Source: Hyphomicrobium_A sp963782555 (lineage in GTDB: Bacteria > Pseudomonadota > Alphaproteobacteria > Rhizobiales > Hyphomicrobiaceae). From it: a stretch of 64,000 nucleotides of DNA. The stretch spans positions 620,001 to 684,000 of the forward strand of contig CAWAKB010000005.1 of the NCBI GenBank assembly GCA_963782555.1, in the 5' to 3' direction. Made by a program: the position numbers and the translations under genes. This document shows positions 1-7,954 of the stretch, in pieces. The notes under the pieces were generated by a model. The model was given only the letters and a program-made list of their open reading frames with translations. It was not told where the DNA came from and did not search any database. The stretch's first letter is position 1, and every line of letters begins with the position of its first letter.

Positions 1-753
1 CCCGAGACAGGCTCAAGGGTAAGAGGACGTATCGAGCGCGTGCTTGATGCTGCCAAAGCGCGTGGCCTGCGGACCGGCGAGAATCCTTGCCGTTGGCGCG
101 GCCATCTCGATGCACTCCTCCCGCCGAGGAGCAAGGTGCGTCGGGTGCGACACCATCCGTCGCTTCCCTACGCCGATTTGCCAGGCTTCATGATCAAGTT
201 GAGAGCGCTGGAGGGGATTACCCCACGGGCCCTAGAGTTTGTGATCTTGACCGCCTCGCGCACTTCCGAGGTGCTGCGGGCAGAATGGCCAGAGTTCGAA
301 CTTCCGGCAAAGCTTTGGACCGTGCCTGCCATGCGGATGAAGGGAGCCCGCGAGCACCGCGTGCCGTTGGTGCCGCGCGCTATCGCCATCCTCAAAGAGA
401 TGGCAGCGGTCCGTCAAAGCCTATTCGTCTTCCCAGGCATGCGGGAGGGGCAGCCGCTGTCGAATATGGCGTTGTTGATGCTGCTGCGCGAGCTGCGCCC
501 TGGGGTCGTCACGCACGGTTTCCGCGCGACCTTCAAGAATTGGTGTGCGGAATGCACGCACACGCCGAATTTTGTGAGCGAGGCAGCACTCGCGCACGTC
601 GTCGCCGACAAGGTCGAGAGTGCGTACCGGCGCACGGACCTTCTCGAGAAGCGCCGCAAGCTCATGGAAGCCTGGGCTGCATTCTGTGGACGAGAGCAGA
701 CATCCGCGAAGGTGGTCCCCATGAAGGGGGGTACAATTTCTCAGCGCGGCTAG
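1..753 (+). CDS. P4-type tyrosine integrase, 5' end cut by window edge
   Basis: The reading frame is open from base 1, so the gene begins outside the window; the first in-window start (GTG at 40) is internal, because the residues before it (RVRGRIERVLDAAKARG) match the usual core-binding domain. The catalytic domain shows the expected residues: Arg in TASRTSEVL, the H-x-x-R box in THGFRATF, His in ALAHVV and the nucleophile Tyr in ESAYRRTDLLEKRR. The ending MEAWAAFC is typical of the phage P4 integrase group, which inserts elements site-specifically, often at tRNA 3' ends. The genes that follow on the same strand (excisionase, primase, SSB, terminase) fit an integrated element. It looks functional as far as it can be seen. 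The missing part is the N-terminal arm-binding domain. Confidence 0.93.
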   Translation, partial: PETGSRVRGRIERVLDAAKARGLRTGENPCRWRGHLDALLPPRSKVRRVRHHPSLPYADLPGFMIKLRALEGITPRALEFVILTASRTSEVLRAEWPEFELPAKLWTVPAMRMKGAREHRVPLVPRAIAILKEMAAVRQSLFVFPGMREGQPLSNMALLMLLRELRPGVVTHGFRATFKNWCAECTHTPNFVSEAALAHVVADKVESAYRRTDLLEKRRKLMEAWAAFCGREQTSAKVVPMKGGTISQRG

Positions 754-824
754 GGCGACGGTCCGAAAGCTTGGCACTCTACCAGGTTGCCGCGCGACCA
801 CTTTGGAGGCGCTGGGAGATCGCG

Positions 825-1376
825 ATGACTAAGCCCAAGAGCGGGCGGAAGAGGTTCCTCAACACGACTCTGAAGCGACAGGTTATTGCCCCGGACACGA
901 GGGGGCAGATGGCGGCTGTTCTGCGCGGGGATTTGCTGGCTGCGCACCAAGTATTTGAGCGAGCACAAGAGAAGGTCGAGGATGCAAACTCACGTGTTGT
1001 GGCGAGCTTCGTCTACGGTATCGATTGCAGCGAAGATAAATGGCAAGACAGGTTGATTGCTGCACTCATGCATGAGCTCGGTTGGTTCCGTGAGCCGCCG
1101 AAGACGCGTAGGGCCAAGAAAGGCAGGAACGGCCGGGTCTTTCAGAGGGTGTTGACCGTATTGGCTCAGCAGAACCTCAACAACGTGACTGCCGCGTGCG
1201 AACATTTAGTTGATGAGAACGATGCACTAGTCAGCCAAAATCCAAAATTGACGGGGAAACAACGTGTCGCCGAGCTTGTGGCCCGTTTCTATGATGGTCG
1301 GCGCGAGCAAGCGGAAGAAGATGGGCCTGGAGAAGCATGCTTGGGCGCGGGTCGTCGAAGGCGATCTGAAGGATAG
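825..1376 (+). CDS. hypothetical protein, 183 aa
   Basis: I do not recognise this protein. The ATG at 825 follows a GGGAG ribosome-binding site and gives a basic N-terminus (MTKPKSGRKRFLN), then a mostly helical, charged soluble protein with no signal peptide or membrane segment. The C-terminal 20 residues become Arg/Glu-rich low complexity and may reflect a late frame change. The same frame is open upstream inside the integrase, but that part is a shadow of the integrase. It sits 71 bp after the integrase stop and before the excisionase-like gene, so it is probably an accessory gene of the same element. Confidence 0.55.
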   Translation: MTKPKSGRKRFLNTTLKRQVIAPDTRGQMAAVLRGDLLAAHQVFERAQEKVEDANSRVVASFVYGIDCSEDKWQDRLIAALMHELGWFREPPKTRRAKKGRNGRVFQRVLTVLAQQNLNNVTAACEHLVDENDALVSQNPKLTGKQRVAELVARFYDGRREQAEEDGPGEACLGAGRRRRSEG

Positions 1377-1472
1377 GCCATCCTACAATTTTGGGTGTCC
1401 CAGATTTCTGTCGATTTGTAGTTTTCGTTAGGTCACTAACATCCATCGCCACCACGCGATGGAGATTAAGCA

Positions 1473-1676
1473 GTGAACGACACCAGTCAGAAGATGGCCT
1501 TCTCCGTCGATGAGGCGGCCCGCCGCGCCGATACGTGCCGCGACAAGATCTACGGCGCCATCAACGCAGGCAAGTTGCGCGCTCGAAAGAACGGCAGGCG
1601 CACCCTCATTCTCGCCAGCGATCTTGAGGCCTACCTCAACGATCTGCCCGTCCTCTCACCGAAGGCGTCTGTGTGA
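1473..1676 (+). CDS. excisionase/MerR-type helix-turn-helix protein, 67 aa
   Basis: This is a small DNA-binding protein of the excisionase/helix-turn-helix family. After a short tail, residues 8-55 read FSVDEAARRADTCRDKIYGA, then INAGKLRARKNGRRTLI and an L-AYL-DLP ending, the pattern of winged-helix excisionases (HTH_17). The start is GTG with GGAG about 10 bases upstream. Next to a tyrosine integrase it most likely acts as recombination directionality factor or as an AlpA-like activator of element genes; which of the two cannot be told from the sequence. A hairpin terminator-like structure lies 158 bp downstream. Confidence 0.8.
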   Translation: MNDTSQKMAFSVDEAARRADTCRDKIYGAINAGKLRARKNGRRTLILASDLEAYLNDLPVLSPKASV

Positions 1677-1833
1677 TGCCGAGAGGGCGAATGATGCGCA
1701 CCTCAGCAAGGGCGGCCGGACAAAATGCCCGCCGATCGCGCGACGTTGGCCACCCGAGTCGATCGCACCCGTCCCGAAGTTCCTCAGCACGCTAAAAAGC
1801 GAAACCGCCGCGTATGGCGCTCTGAGACGCAAA

Positions 1834-1863
1834 GAGACCGCCCCGTGGGATCGGGACGGTCTC
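1834..1863 (+). terminator. hairpin, possible terminator of the int/xis unit
   Basis: GAGACCG-c-CCCG, loop TGGGAT, CGGG-a-CGGTCTC: an 11-bp stem with one mismatch. Only a weak A/T stretch follows and there is no real T-run, so termination is an inference from position after the excisionase-like gene. Confidence 0.35.
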
Positions 1864-1936
1864 AGAAGAATTTCACCTGGCTCGGTGATGACGTTTGGCT
1901 GGCTGTCGCTGATGCGCTCATCGCCGCGAACTTCCC

Positions 1937-1987
1937 GGCCGGTATTCCTTCCGCGAAAGCCGCGCGCCAGGGCCGGTATTCCTTCCG
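1937..1987. repeat. 17-base direct repeat, period 34
   Basis: GGCCGGTATTCCTTCCG occurs at 1937-1953 and again at 1971-1987. Two copies about three helical turns apart upstream of a primase gene could be a protein-binding site, or simply a local duplication. Confidence 0.6.
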
Positions 1988-2078
1988 AGGCGCCGAAGAA
2001 AGCGATCAACTGACATGGGACATATAGAGAATTCTGGGTGCAGCCGTCAACGATGGGACCTTTCCCACCGCCAAGGAA

Positions 2079-2750
2079 TTGGCAGAGCGACTTAGGGGCA
2101 AACGCGAGGGAAATCATTGGAAGGCGCATTGTCCCAACCACGACGACCGCGAAGCGAGCCTCAGCATTACCGAGAAGGACGGGAAGGTCCTGGTCCATTG
2201 CCACGCCTGCGGCAAGGATCAGCAGGAGGCGGTGTTCGATCGGCTCCGCGAACAAGGTCTCTGGCCGGCGCGGAGGCGCAACCGGCACGCCAACGGAAGC
2301 AGCTACGCTGGCCGACACATAACCGCGACTTATGACTATGTGGACGAGGCCCGCTCGTTGCTCTTCCAGTCCGTTCGCTATGTGCCCAAAGATTTCCGGC
2401 AGCGCCGACCCGACGGGAAAGGCGGGTGGATCTGGAACCTCAACGGCGTCCCGCAGATCCCGTATCGGTTGCCGGATCTCCTTGAGGCGATCGCCTCCGA
2501 GCACTTCGTTTTTATCGTCGAGGGGGAGAAGGATGTCGATGCTCTGTCGGCCATAGACTTCGCCGCAACCTGCAACGCTGGTGGTGCCGGTAAGTGGAGG
2601 TCCGAGCACGCGGCCTTCTTGAAGAGCGGCAAGGTCGTCATCATCCCCGACAATGACGCCGCCGGTCACAAACATGCAGAGTCCGTGGCCTGCTCTCGAC
2701 GGGAGCGCCTCTCACATTCGTATCGTCGAGCTTCCGCGCCTGCCACCTAA
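2079..2750 (+). CDS. element primase, CHC2 zinc finger and TOPRIM part (frameshifted)
   Basis: N-terminal half of a mobile-element primase. The zinc-binding CHC2 domain is seen as CPNHDD ... HCHACG (Cys/His ligands, residues 18-44), and the TOPRIM metal-binding domain as FVFIVEGEKDVDAL (about 145) and VVIIPDNDAAGHKHAE (about 190). The usual N-terminus of the family (TAKELAERL) begins before the TTG at 2079; in the same frame only CTG 2034 or ATT 2031 lie upstream, so the start is uncertain. After HKHAESVA the frame goes wrong: the expected continuation (ALDGSA ... IVELPRLPPKGDVSDW) is in the next frame, which is entered by skipping one T near base 2690. The residues after about 2690 are out-of-frame sequence. 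Together with the next entry this should be one protein of about 870 residues. Confidence 0.8.
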   Translation: MAERLRGKREGNHWKAHCPNHDDREASLSITEKDGKVLVHCHACGKDQQEAVFDRLREQGLWPARRRNRHANGSSYAGRHITATYDYVDEARSLLFQSVRYVPKDFRQRRPDGKGGWIWNLNGVPQIPYRLPDLLEAIASEHFVFIVEGEKDVDALSAIDFAATCNAGGAGKWRSEHAAFLKSGKVVIIPDNDAAGHKHAESVACSRRERLSHSYRRASAPAT

Positions 2751-4689
2751 GGGCGACGTTTCGGATTGGCTGGCCGCCGGCGGAACACGAGAAAAGTTGT
2801 TGGAACTCGTCGCGCAGACGCCAGAGTGGCAGCTTGCCACGCCATCCTCGGAACAGCATCAGGGCGGTGATTATCGCGAGACGGCAGCCGGGATCGAATG
2901 GTGCCGCCTCACGGACAAGGGTGACATCCGGCGCAGCCTTCTCACGAACTTCACCGCTCGAATCGTTTCAGACCTCATTCAAGACGATGGGGTAGAGACC
3001 ACACGAGCCTTGGAGATCAACGCCACGATCAATGGCCGATCTCATGCGTTTGCCATTCCCGCAGCCTTGTATGGCCACATGAACTGGCCCCTCGAGCATC
3101 TCGGCGCGGAAGCCGTGGTGCAGCCGGGGCAGGGGTCGAAGGACCGAGCGCGCGCGGCCATCCAGATCCTTTCGGGCCGTATTCCTCAACGCCGTCTCTA
3201 CACCCACACCGGCTGGCGGGAAGTAGACGGGCAGAACGTCTTTATGCACGGAGGTGGCGCGGTTGGCGCGGGCGGGCCGGCGAGTGAACTAGAGGTGCAG
3301 TTGCCGGAGCAGCTTACGGGCTTTGTGCTCCCCGACATTGGCGGCGACCTCCGTGATGCCATCAGAGCTTCTGTTGCCATGCGAAATGTCGCGCCGGCCC
3401 GCGTGACGGTGCCGTTGCTCGGCAGCGCCTATAGAGCTCCGATTGGAGAGGCAGACTTCAGTGCTCACATCAGCGGCCCCACGGGTGTGCAGAAATCCGA
3501 GATCGCCGCACTTGCCCAACAGCATTTCGGCGCTGGAATGGATGCGCGCGCACTCCCAGGATCGTGGTCCTCCACCGCCAACGCGCTCGAGGTCATGGCC
3601 TCGAGCGCGAAGGATGTCCTGCTCGTCATCGACGACTATGTGCCGCAGGGGACGACAGCCGATCGGATGCGCCTCAATGCTGTTGCCGATCGAGTGCTTC
3701 GCGCCCAGGGCAACCGAAGCGGGCGTGGGCGGCTGCGCTCTGATGCCACAATGCGCCGTGCGCGTCCTCCGCGTGGGTTGATTATTTCAACCGGAGAGGA
3801 AATCCCCGGAGGTCAATCACTGCGGGCACGGATGGTCATCTCCGAATTGCAGCGCGAGGATGTGGACCTGCGCCTCCTGAGCCTCGCGCAGCAGGCCGCG
3901 CGAGACGGAACGTACGCCAAGGCGATGGCAGGATACGTCAGTTGGTTGGCACCGCGGCTCGATCGGGTACGCACTGAGTTCATTGCGCTAACGCATGAAC
4001 GCCGGACGCACGTTTCCGTGTCACATGCTCGTACAGCTGACGCATTGGCTCAGATTTTCGCATCGTGGAGTGTGTGGCTTCAATTCGCCGTCCACGAAGG
4101 CGCACTCACGCGCGACGAGGCTGATGTACTCAAGCAGGAGGTGTGGACCACGCTCGCGGAGTTGGCGGTGGAGCAGCGCTCGCTCCAGCGCGCTTACGAT
4201 CCCGTGGATCGGTTCTACTCACTGCTCAGTGCTGTGCTCTCCTCCGGCAAGGGGCACATTGCATCTGCCAACTACCCGGACCGAAGGCCGGATGAGGCCA
4301 ACGGCGCCAACCTGTTCGGGTGGCGCCGCCACGATGACGGGTCATGGCACCCTCAAGGTTCCTGCATCGGATGGTGGGCCGAGGACGGGATCTATCTCGA
4401 GCCCGAGGCGGCCTACGCTGCCACACAACAGCTCGGCGGGTCCTCCGGCGAGGGCATCGGCGTGGCGTCGACGACGTTGCACCGGCGCATGTATGAGCGC
4501 GGGCTCCTCCTATCAACCGAACGGCGCGGAGGAGAGATGCGCCTCAAGGCCCGCAAGTCGATAGGCGGTCGGCGCCGTTCGGTCTTGCACATCGCACGCA
4601 GCCTGTCGCCCCATGTTGCCCAGGGCGGCCCAACTGGCCCAACCGATCATGACGAAGAAGATCATCAACAACATCAGGAGGTTGCCTGA
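2653..4689 (+). CDS. DUF927 helicase-like ATPase, C-terminal part of element primase
   Basis: C-terminal part of the primase-helicase. True homology begins near 2692 (ALDGSASHIRIVELPRL), so the ATG at 2653 is only the first start in this frame. The DUF927 domain carries a Walker A motif GPTGVQKS (about residue 277) and a Walker B motif DVLLVIDDY, followed by the R-rich LRAQGNRSGRGR stretch and an arginine-rich sensor region. DUF927 proteins fused to CHC2/TOPRIM modules are replication proteins of plasmids, phages and satellites; unwinding at the element's origin is the expected role. The C-terminus (about 560-640) looks like a winged-helix tail. The frameshift to the TOPRIM half is a +1 change. 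It could be a sequencing error, a decay mutation or a programmed frameshift; there is no obvious slippery run at the site. Confidence 0.82.
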   Translation: MTPPVTNMQSPWPALDGSASHIRIVELPRLPPKGDVSDWLAAGGTREKLLELVAQTPEWQLATPSSEQHQGGDYRETAAGIEWCRLTDKGDIRRSLLTNFTARIVSDLIQDDGVETTRALEINATINGRSHAFAIPAALYGHMNWPLEHLGAEAVVQPGQGSKDRARAAIQILSGRIPQRRLYTHTGWREVDGQNVFMHGGGAVGAGGPASELEVQLPEQLTGFVLPDIGGDLRDAIRASVAMRNVAPARVTVPLLGSAYRAPIGEADFSAHISGPTGVQKSEIAALAQQHFGAGMDARALPGSWSSTANALEVMASSAKDVLLVIDDYVPQGTTADRMRLNAVADRVLRAQGNRSGRGRLRSDATMRRARPPRGLIISTGEEIPGGQSLRARMVISELQREDVDLRLLSLAQQAARDGTYAKAMAGYVSWLAPRLDRVRTEFIALTHERRTHVSVSHARTADALAQIFASWSVWLQFAVHEGALTRDEADVLKQEVWTTLAELAVEQRSLQRAYDPVDRFYSLLSAVLSSGKGHIASANYPDRRPDEANGANLFGWRRHDDGSWHPQGSCIGWWAEDGIYLEPEAAYAATQQLGGSSGEGIGVASTTLHRRMYERGLLLSTERRGGEMRLKARKSIGGRRRSVLHIARSLSPHVAQGGPTGPTDHDEEDHQQHQEVA

Positions 4690-4858
4690 TTGCTACCTTG
4701 GGCCGGCTGCAACGCTATGGGCCGGTGTTACCGGCCCAGCATCAGAAGACCGGCCCATCGATGACGCCGCGCGCGCCGTTGAAATCGTTGATGAAATTAC
4801 GGCGGCGGCGCGACGGGGCCGGTTGGAACGGAAAGTCTCACATAGGGGTCTGACATGA
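4649..4858 (+). CDS. small hypothetical protein upstream of ssb
   Basis: A 69-residue frame (MTKKIINNIRRLPD ...) whose TGA overlaps the ssb ATG (ATGA at 4855-4858), which suggests translational coupling. An in-frame ATG at 4613 would add 12 residues. No ribosome-binding site is visible and a perfect hairpin (4719-4737) sits inside it, so the stretch could instead be an untranslated leader of ssb. No family recognised. Confidence 0.4.
   Translation: MTKKIINNIRRLPDCYLGPAATLWAGVTGPASEDRPIDDAARAVEIVDEITAAARRGRLERKVSHRGLT
4719..4737. promoter_or_regulatory. perfect 8-bp hairpin upstream of ssb
   Basis: GGGCCGGT-GTT-ACCGGCCC, a strong short hairpin with a 3-base loop, about 120 bases before ssb. 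There is no T-run. It may attenuate or stabilise the transcript between the primase and ssb, or be an operator; the role is not known. Confidence 0.4.
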
Positions 4859-5262
4859 ACGGAATTGAAACCGCCTTCTGCGCGACCGTCGGCACCGAGG
4901 CCGAGTTGAAGACGTCGCAGGCCGGCAAGCGGTGGACGAGCTTCAACGCCTGCGTCGGCAGCGGTGACGAGGCTCAATGGGTGCGGATTGCCGTCTTCGG
5001 CGGACGCGCCGAGGAACTCTCACGCCATCTGCGCAAAGGCGACAAGGTCTACTGCGAGGGCCGGCTCACGCTGCGCACCTGGGAGAAGGACGGCGAGAAA
5101 CAGGCCGGCCTGAACGTCGCCGCGTGGAAGGTCGAGAAGCTCGGCCAGATCGGCCGCAACAAGCCGGCCAAGCCGAGACCGGCGCCCGAGAGTGATCATC
5201 CGATTGCCCCAACCGCGCGCGGCGGCTTCGACAAGCAGCTCGACGACGAGATCCCGTTCTGA
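4855..5262 (+). CDS. ssb: single-stranded DNA-binding protein, 135 aa
   Basis: OB-fold protein that coats single-stranded DNA during replication. Residues 1-105 follow the SSB pattern (GTEAELKTSQAGKRWTSF, WVRIAVFGGRAEEL, KGDKVYCEGRLTLRTWEKDG), a short Pro-rich linker follows, and the protein ends in the acidic tip DDEIPF that binds partner proteins. At 135 residues it is shorter than chromosomal SSB (about 165-180), as is common for plasmid and phage copies. The start overlaps the previous small frame. Directly downstream of the primase/helicase, it is probably the element's own SSB. Using the symbol ssb is a family assignment. Confidence 0.92.
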   Translation: MNGIETAFCATVGTEAELKTSQAGKRWTSFNACVGSGDEAQWVRIAVFGGRAEELSRHLRKGDKVYCEGRLTLRTWEKDGEKQAGLNVAAWKVEKLGQIGRNKPAKPRPAPESDHPIAPTARGGFDKQLDDEIPF

Positions 5263-5278
5263 CCAGCAGGAGCACCCC

Positions 5279-5488
5279 ATGAGCCAAGTTGACCTCCCTG
5301 AAGGCGAACCCGAGCCCCGTTTAGTTGGAACGCCAGTCGACGTGGTCGTAAGAATTACGTTTGGTCGTGAGGTCTTAGGCGAGATCAAGAGCGAGCGTCC
5401 AAACGAGGCCGAAGCGCGAGCTTTTTGTCGAGAGCTCGTGCCGAAGATCGAAGCGCTGGTTCGCGGGGGAGCGACATATATTCAGTGA
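5279..5488 (+). CDS. hypothetical acidic protein, 69 aa
   Basis: ATG at 5279 with AGGAGC 6 bases upstream, 16 bp after ssb. Small soluble protein (MSQVDLPEGEPEPRLVGTP, then a beta-like stretch VDVVVRITFGREVLGEI and a helix with Cys). No family recognised. Position and ribosome-binding site support a real gene of the same transcript. Confidence 0.6.
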   Translation: MSQVDLPEGEPEPRLVGTPVDVVVRITFGREVLGEIKSERPNEAEARAFCRELVPKIEALVRGGATYIQ

Positions 5489-5618
5489 GCAGCGACGCGA
5501 TGACCACAACGACGATGACCGCGCCAACGGACCGGCAGCTGCCCGAAAGCTGGAATGAAACCTGGAAGCGAAACAGGTAACGGCTGCTGAAGGCTGAGGG
5601 CAAGAAGAGGGAACGACA

Positions 5619-6053
5619 ATGGTCACTCAAGGCCGAAGGACGAAAGCGACAAACAGCAAACGCAGCAGAGGGCAACCGACGAAATTCGATCCTGCATATT
5701 GCGAGGAGGTGATCAGGCTTGGGCGAGAGGGAAAGTCCAAAGCACAAATTGCTGCCTCGATAGGGATCTGCCGCCAGACACTCGACAACTGGACGAAGGC
5801 TCACCCAGAATTCTTGGACGCCATAAAAGAAGCGCAGGACTTGGCGCTCGCCTGGTGGGAGGACAAGGGCCAGGCCGGCATCGATGCTGGACAAGGCAAC
5901 TTCAATGCGACGGCATTCATTTTCCAGATGAAGAACCGATTTCGTGACGACTATCGCGACCGGCACGACCACGAGCACGGCGTAACGGACGAGCTTGGCG
6001 CATTGCTTGAGAGGATCGATGGCAAGACGCGCGGACTCCCGACGGGCGACTGA
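5619..6053 (+). CDS. terminase small subunit-like protein, 144 aa
   Basis: Resembles the DNA-recognition subunit of a phage terminase. After a basic tail it has FDPAYCEEVIRLGREGKSKA and IAASIGICRQTLDNWTKAHPEF (residues 22-65), the helix-turn-helix of terminase small subunits, followed by a helical oligomerisation region (FLDAIKEAQDLALAWWEDKG) and a basic/acidic tail. It overlaps the large subunit gene by 35 bp, the standard terS-terL arrangement. A GAGGGAACGAC ribosome-binding site precedes the ATG. In satellites a private terS redirects packaging to satellite DNA; whether this is so here is inference. Confidence 0.82.
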   Translation: MVTQGRRTKATNSKRSRGQPTKFDPAYCEEVIRLGREGKSKAQIAASIGICRQTLDNWTKAHPEFLDAIKEAQDLALAWWEDKGQAGIDAGQGNFNATAFIFQMKNRFRDDYRDRHDHEHGVTDELGALLERIDGKTRGLPTGD

Positions 6054-7617
6054 GGCCGAACGGCTCCTCAGCGACCAGCGCTGGCGGCTCAACAACCTTT
6101 ATTGGATCATCAACGAAGAGGGCAAGCGCGTCCGCTTCGAGATGAATTGGGCGCAAGAAGCCCTGTTCGAGGCGATGCACTACCAGAATGTGATCCTTAA
6201 AGCGCGGCAGCTGGGATGCACGACGTTCCTCCAAATCTTCATGCTCGATGCTTGCCTGTTCAATTCCAATGTCCGCGCCGGCACCATTGCCCACACGCTC
6301 ACGGACGCCCAGGCGATCTTCCGCGATAAGGTGAAGTATCCGTACGATAATCTGCCAGAGGAGATCCGGCGCAAAAGGCCGCTGTTGAGGGACAGCACCA
6401 ACGAGCTGGCGCTCTCCAACAACTCCGTGATTCGGGTCGCCACCTCGCACCGCTCAGGAACGCTGCACTATCTGCACATCAGCGAGTACGGCAAGCTGTG
6501 TGCGCGCTACCCTGAGAAGGCTCGGGAGGTGAGGACGGGCGCGCTCAACACGGTGCAGGCTGGGCAGATCGTCTGGATCGAATCGACGGCGGAGGGCCAA
6601 GAGGGACACTTCTTCGAGCTGTGCCAGAGTGCGCAGAGCCAGGCCCGGCTCGGCACCAGGCTGACGCCTCTCGATTTCAAATTTCAGTTCTTTCCGTGGT
6701 GGAAGGCGCCCAAGTATCGGCTGGACCCTGCCGGCGTCCCCATCCCCGACGACATGGAGCGGTATTTCGCCAAGTTGAAGGAGACCGACGGCATCACCTT
6801 CGATGCCGCGCAAAAGGCGTGGTACGTCAAGAAGGCCGCGACCCAGCTCGGCGACATGAAGCGCGAGTATCCTTCGACGCCAAAAGAAGCGTTCGAGGCG
6901 AGCCTCGAGGGCTCCTACTACGGCGCGCTGATGGAGACGGCCGAAACCGAGGGCCGCGTTGGGCATTTCCCTGCCGATCCGAACTATGTCACCCACACCA
7001 CCTGGGACATTGGCCGCTCGCACTACACCTCGATCTGGTTTTGGCAACGTCTTCCAAAGCGGTGCCGTCTCGTCGGGTTCTTCCAGGACAACCTCGAGGG
7101 CATGCCCTACTACGCCAGGATCGTGCGCGAGATGTACGAGGAGCGCGGCTGGAAACGCGCTGTCGGCGAAGATCGCGCCGTCGATTATGTGCCGCACGAC
7201 GCTCGCGTGACCGAATGGGGCTCCGACAAGACGCGGCTAGAGCAAATGATGGGCAAGGGCCTCAATCCCCGCGTCGGCAAGGAGCTGAGCTTCCAGGACG
7301 GCATCAACGCCGTGCTGACGACCTTCTCGGCCTTCGAATTTGACGAGGAAAACTGCTCCGAGGGCATCATGGTCATCAAGGCCTACTGCCGCGAGTGGGA
7401 CGAGGATGCCGGCCGCTGGCGCGACAAGCCGCACGACAATTGGGCGGCCGATGGCGCCGATGCGCTGCGCTACGTGGCCATCACCTATCAGGAAATCCCG
7501 CCACCGCCTGAGCCGAAAAAGCCGAAGCCGATCGAGTTCCGCATGCCGACAATCAACGAGATGGTTGCAGACCACTTGAGGAGCGTGAAAGGCAGGAGGA
7601 CTCGAATTGAAAATTGA
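6019..7617 (+). CDS. terminase large subunit (DNA-packaging ATPase/nuclease)
   Basis: Motor subunit that packages DNA into phage heads. The N-terminal ATPase has the P-loop variant VILKARQLGCTTF (about residue 50) and the acidic HISEYGKL (Walker B-like); the ATPase coupling motif lies near WIESTAEGQEG. The C-terminal RNase H-like nuclease shows its Asp residues in TTWDIGRSHYTSIWF, DYVPHDARV and DNWAADGADALRYV. The length of 532 residues is complete for the family. I chose the ATG at 6019, preceded by GAGAGG, over the TTG at 5995. No portal, protease or capsid gene follows, which is odd for an intact prophage. Confidence 0.93.
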   Translation: MARRADSRRATEAERLLSDQRWRLNNLYWIINEEGKRVRFEMNWAQEALFEAMHYQNVILKARQLGCTTFLQIFMLDACLFNSNVRAGTIAHTLTDAQAIFRDKVKYPYDNLPEEIRRKRPLLRDSTNELALSNNSVIRVATSHRSGTLHYLHISEYGKLCARYPEKAREVRTGALNTVQAGQIVWIESTAEGQEGHFFELCQSAQSQARLGTRLTPLDFKFQFFPWWKAPKYRLDPAGVPIPDDMERYFAKLKETDGITFDAAQKAWYVKKAATQLGDMKREYPSTPKEAFEASLEGSYYGALMETAETEGRVGHFPADPNYVTHTTWDIGRSHYTSIWFWQRLPKRCRLVGFFQDNLEGMPYYARIVREMYEERGWKRAVGEDRAVDYVPHDARVTEWGSDKTRLEQMMGKGLNPRVGKELSFQDGINAVLTTFSAFEFDEENCSEGIMVIKAYCREWDEDAGRWRDKPHDNWAADGADALRYVAITYQEIPPPPEPKKPKPIEFRMPTINEMVADHLRSVKGRRTRIEN

Positions 7618-7954
7618 CGGTCCTGTAAGGCCCTTGCGGGTGGTCTCTAACCGGCCGCAGCTCCCCGCGAAGGCACGGACGGCGGAGCAATGGCGTCAAC
7701 TGATTTTCCAGCAGATGGGCGGGCCGGCCGAGTTGGTGGTGCGGAGCACGGATTGCAGTGCCGTCTCTGTTCTGATCACCTGGGCCGACCTTGATGCCCT
7801 TGAAGAGATCATTCGCCGAATAGCGACCTATGGTGTTGTCGAGGACGACGGCACCGACGGCAGCGGCGGCAGCGGGGATGGCGAGGATGTCGCCGGGCGC
7901 GCTGGAGGTGCCGGTGTTGGATCCGCCGCAAGTCGCTTCTGCGATCACTCGTAG
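7607..7954 (+). CDS. hypothetical protein, one of two repeated copies, 115 aa
   Basis: TTG start at 7607 with a strong AGGAGG 8 bases upstream, overlapping the terL stop, so probably coupled to it. Residues 21-96 (ARTAEQWRQLIFQQMGGPAE ... ITWADLDALEEIIRRIA, then an Asp/Gly/Ser-rich run) are repeated almost exactly in the protein encoded at 13256-13534. The DNA copy is part of a 228-bp direct repeat. The last 19 residues (GRAGGAGVG...) differ between the two. Function unknown; the conserved differences (several silent) suggest the block was translated after duplication. Confidence 0.65.
   Translation: MKIDGPVRPLRVVSNRPQLPAKARTAEQWRQLIFQQMGGPAELVVRSTDCSAVSVLITWADLDALEEIIRRIATYGVVEDDGTDGSGGSGDGEDVAGRAGGAGVGSAASRFCDHS
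7667..7894. repeat. 228-bp direct repeat, copy 1
   Basis: From GCGAAGGCAC to GAGGATGTCGCC this stretch matches 13271-13498 in the same orientation with 12 mismatches by eye (about 95 %). The two copies bracket 5.4 kb that holds the autotransporter and Omp31-like genes. Confidence 0.9.

Larger units (their letters stand above)
1677..2033. other. gene-poor gap between excisionase and primase
   Basis: About 350 bases without a convincing gene. Open frames run through it, but none has a family-like composition or a ribosome-binding site. It holds the hairpin at 1834-1863 and a 17-base direct repeat (GGCCGGTATTCCTTCCG) at 1937-1953 and 1971-1987. It may contain the primase promoter or replication-control sites, or a decayed small gene. 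Confidence 0.4.

Noticed and set aside
87..1376. 429-residue frame covering integrase and hypothetical gene
   Set aside because: Its first 245 residues are out of frame with the conserved integrase and lack protein character; only the part from ATG 825 is kept.
1656..2675. 339-residue minus-strand frame
   Set aside because: Antisense shadow of the CHC2/TOPRIM primase, which has clear domain motifs.
2685..2695. Programmed ribosomal frameshift site
   Set aside because: No slippery heptamer, stop-codon context or downstream pseudoknot is obvious; mutation or sequencing error is simpler.
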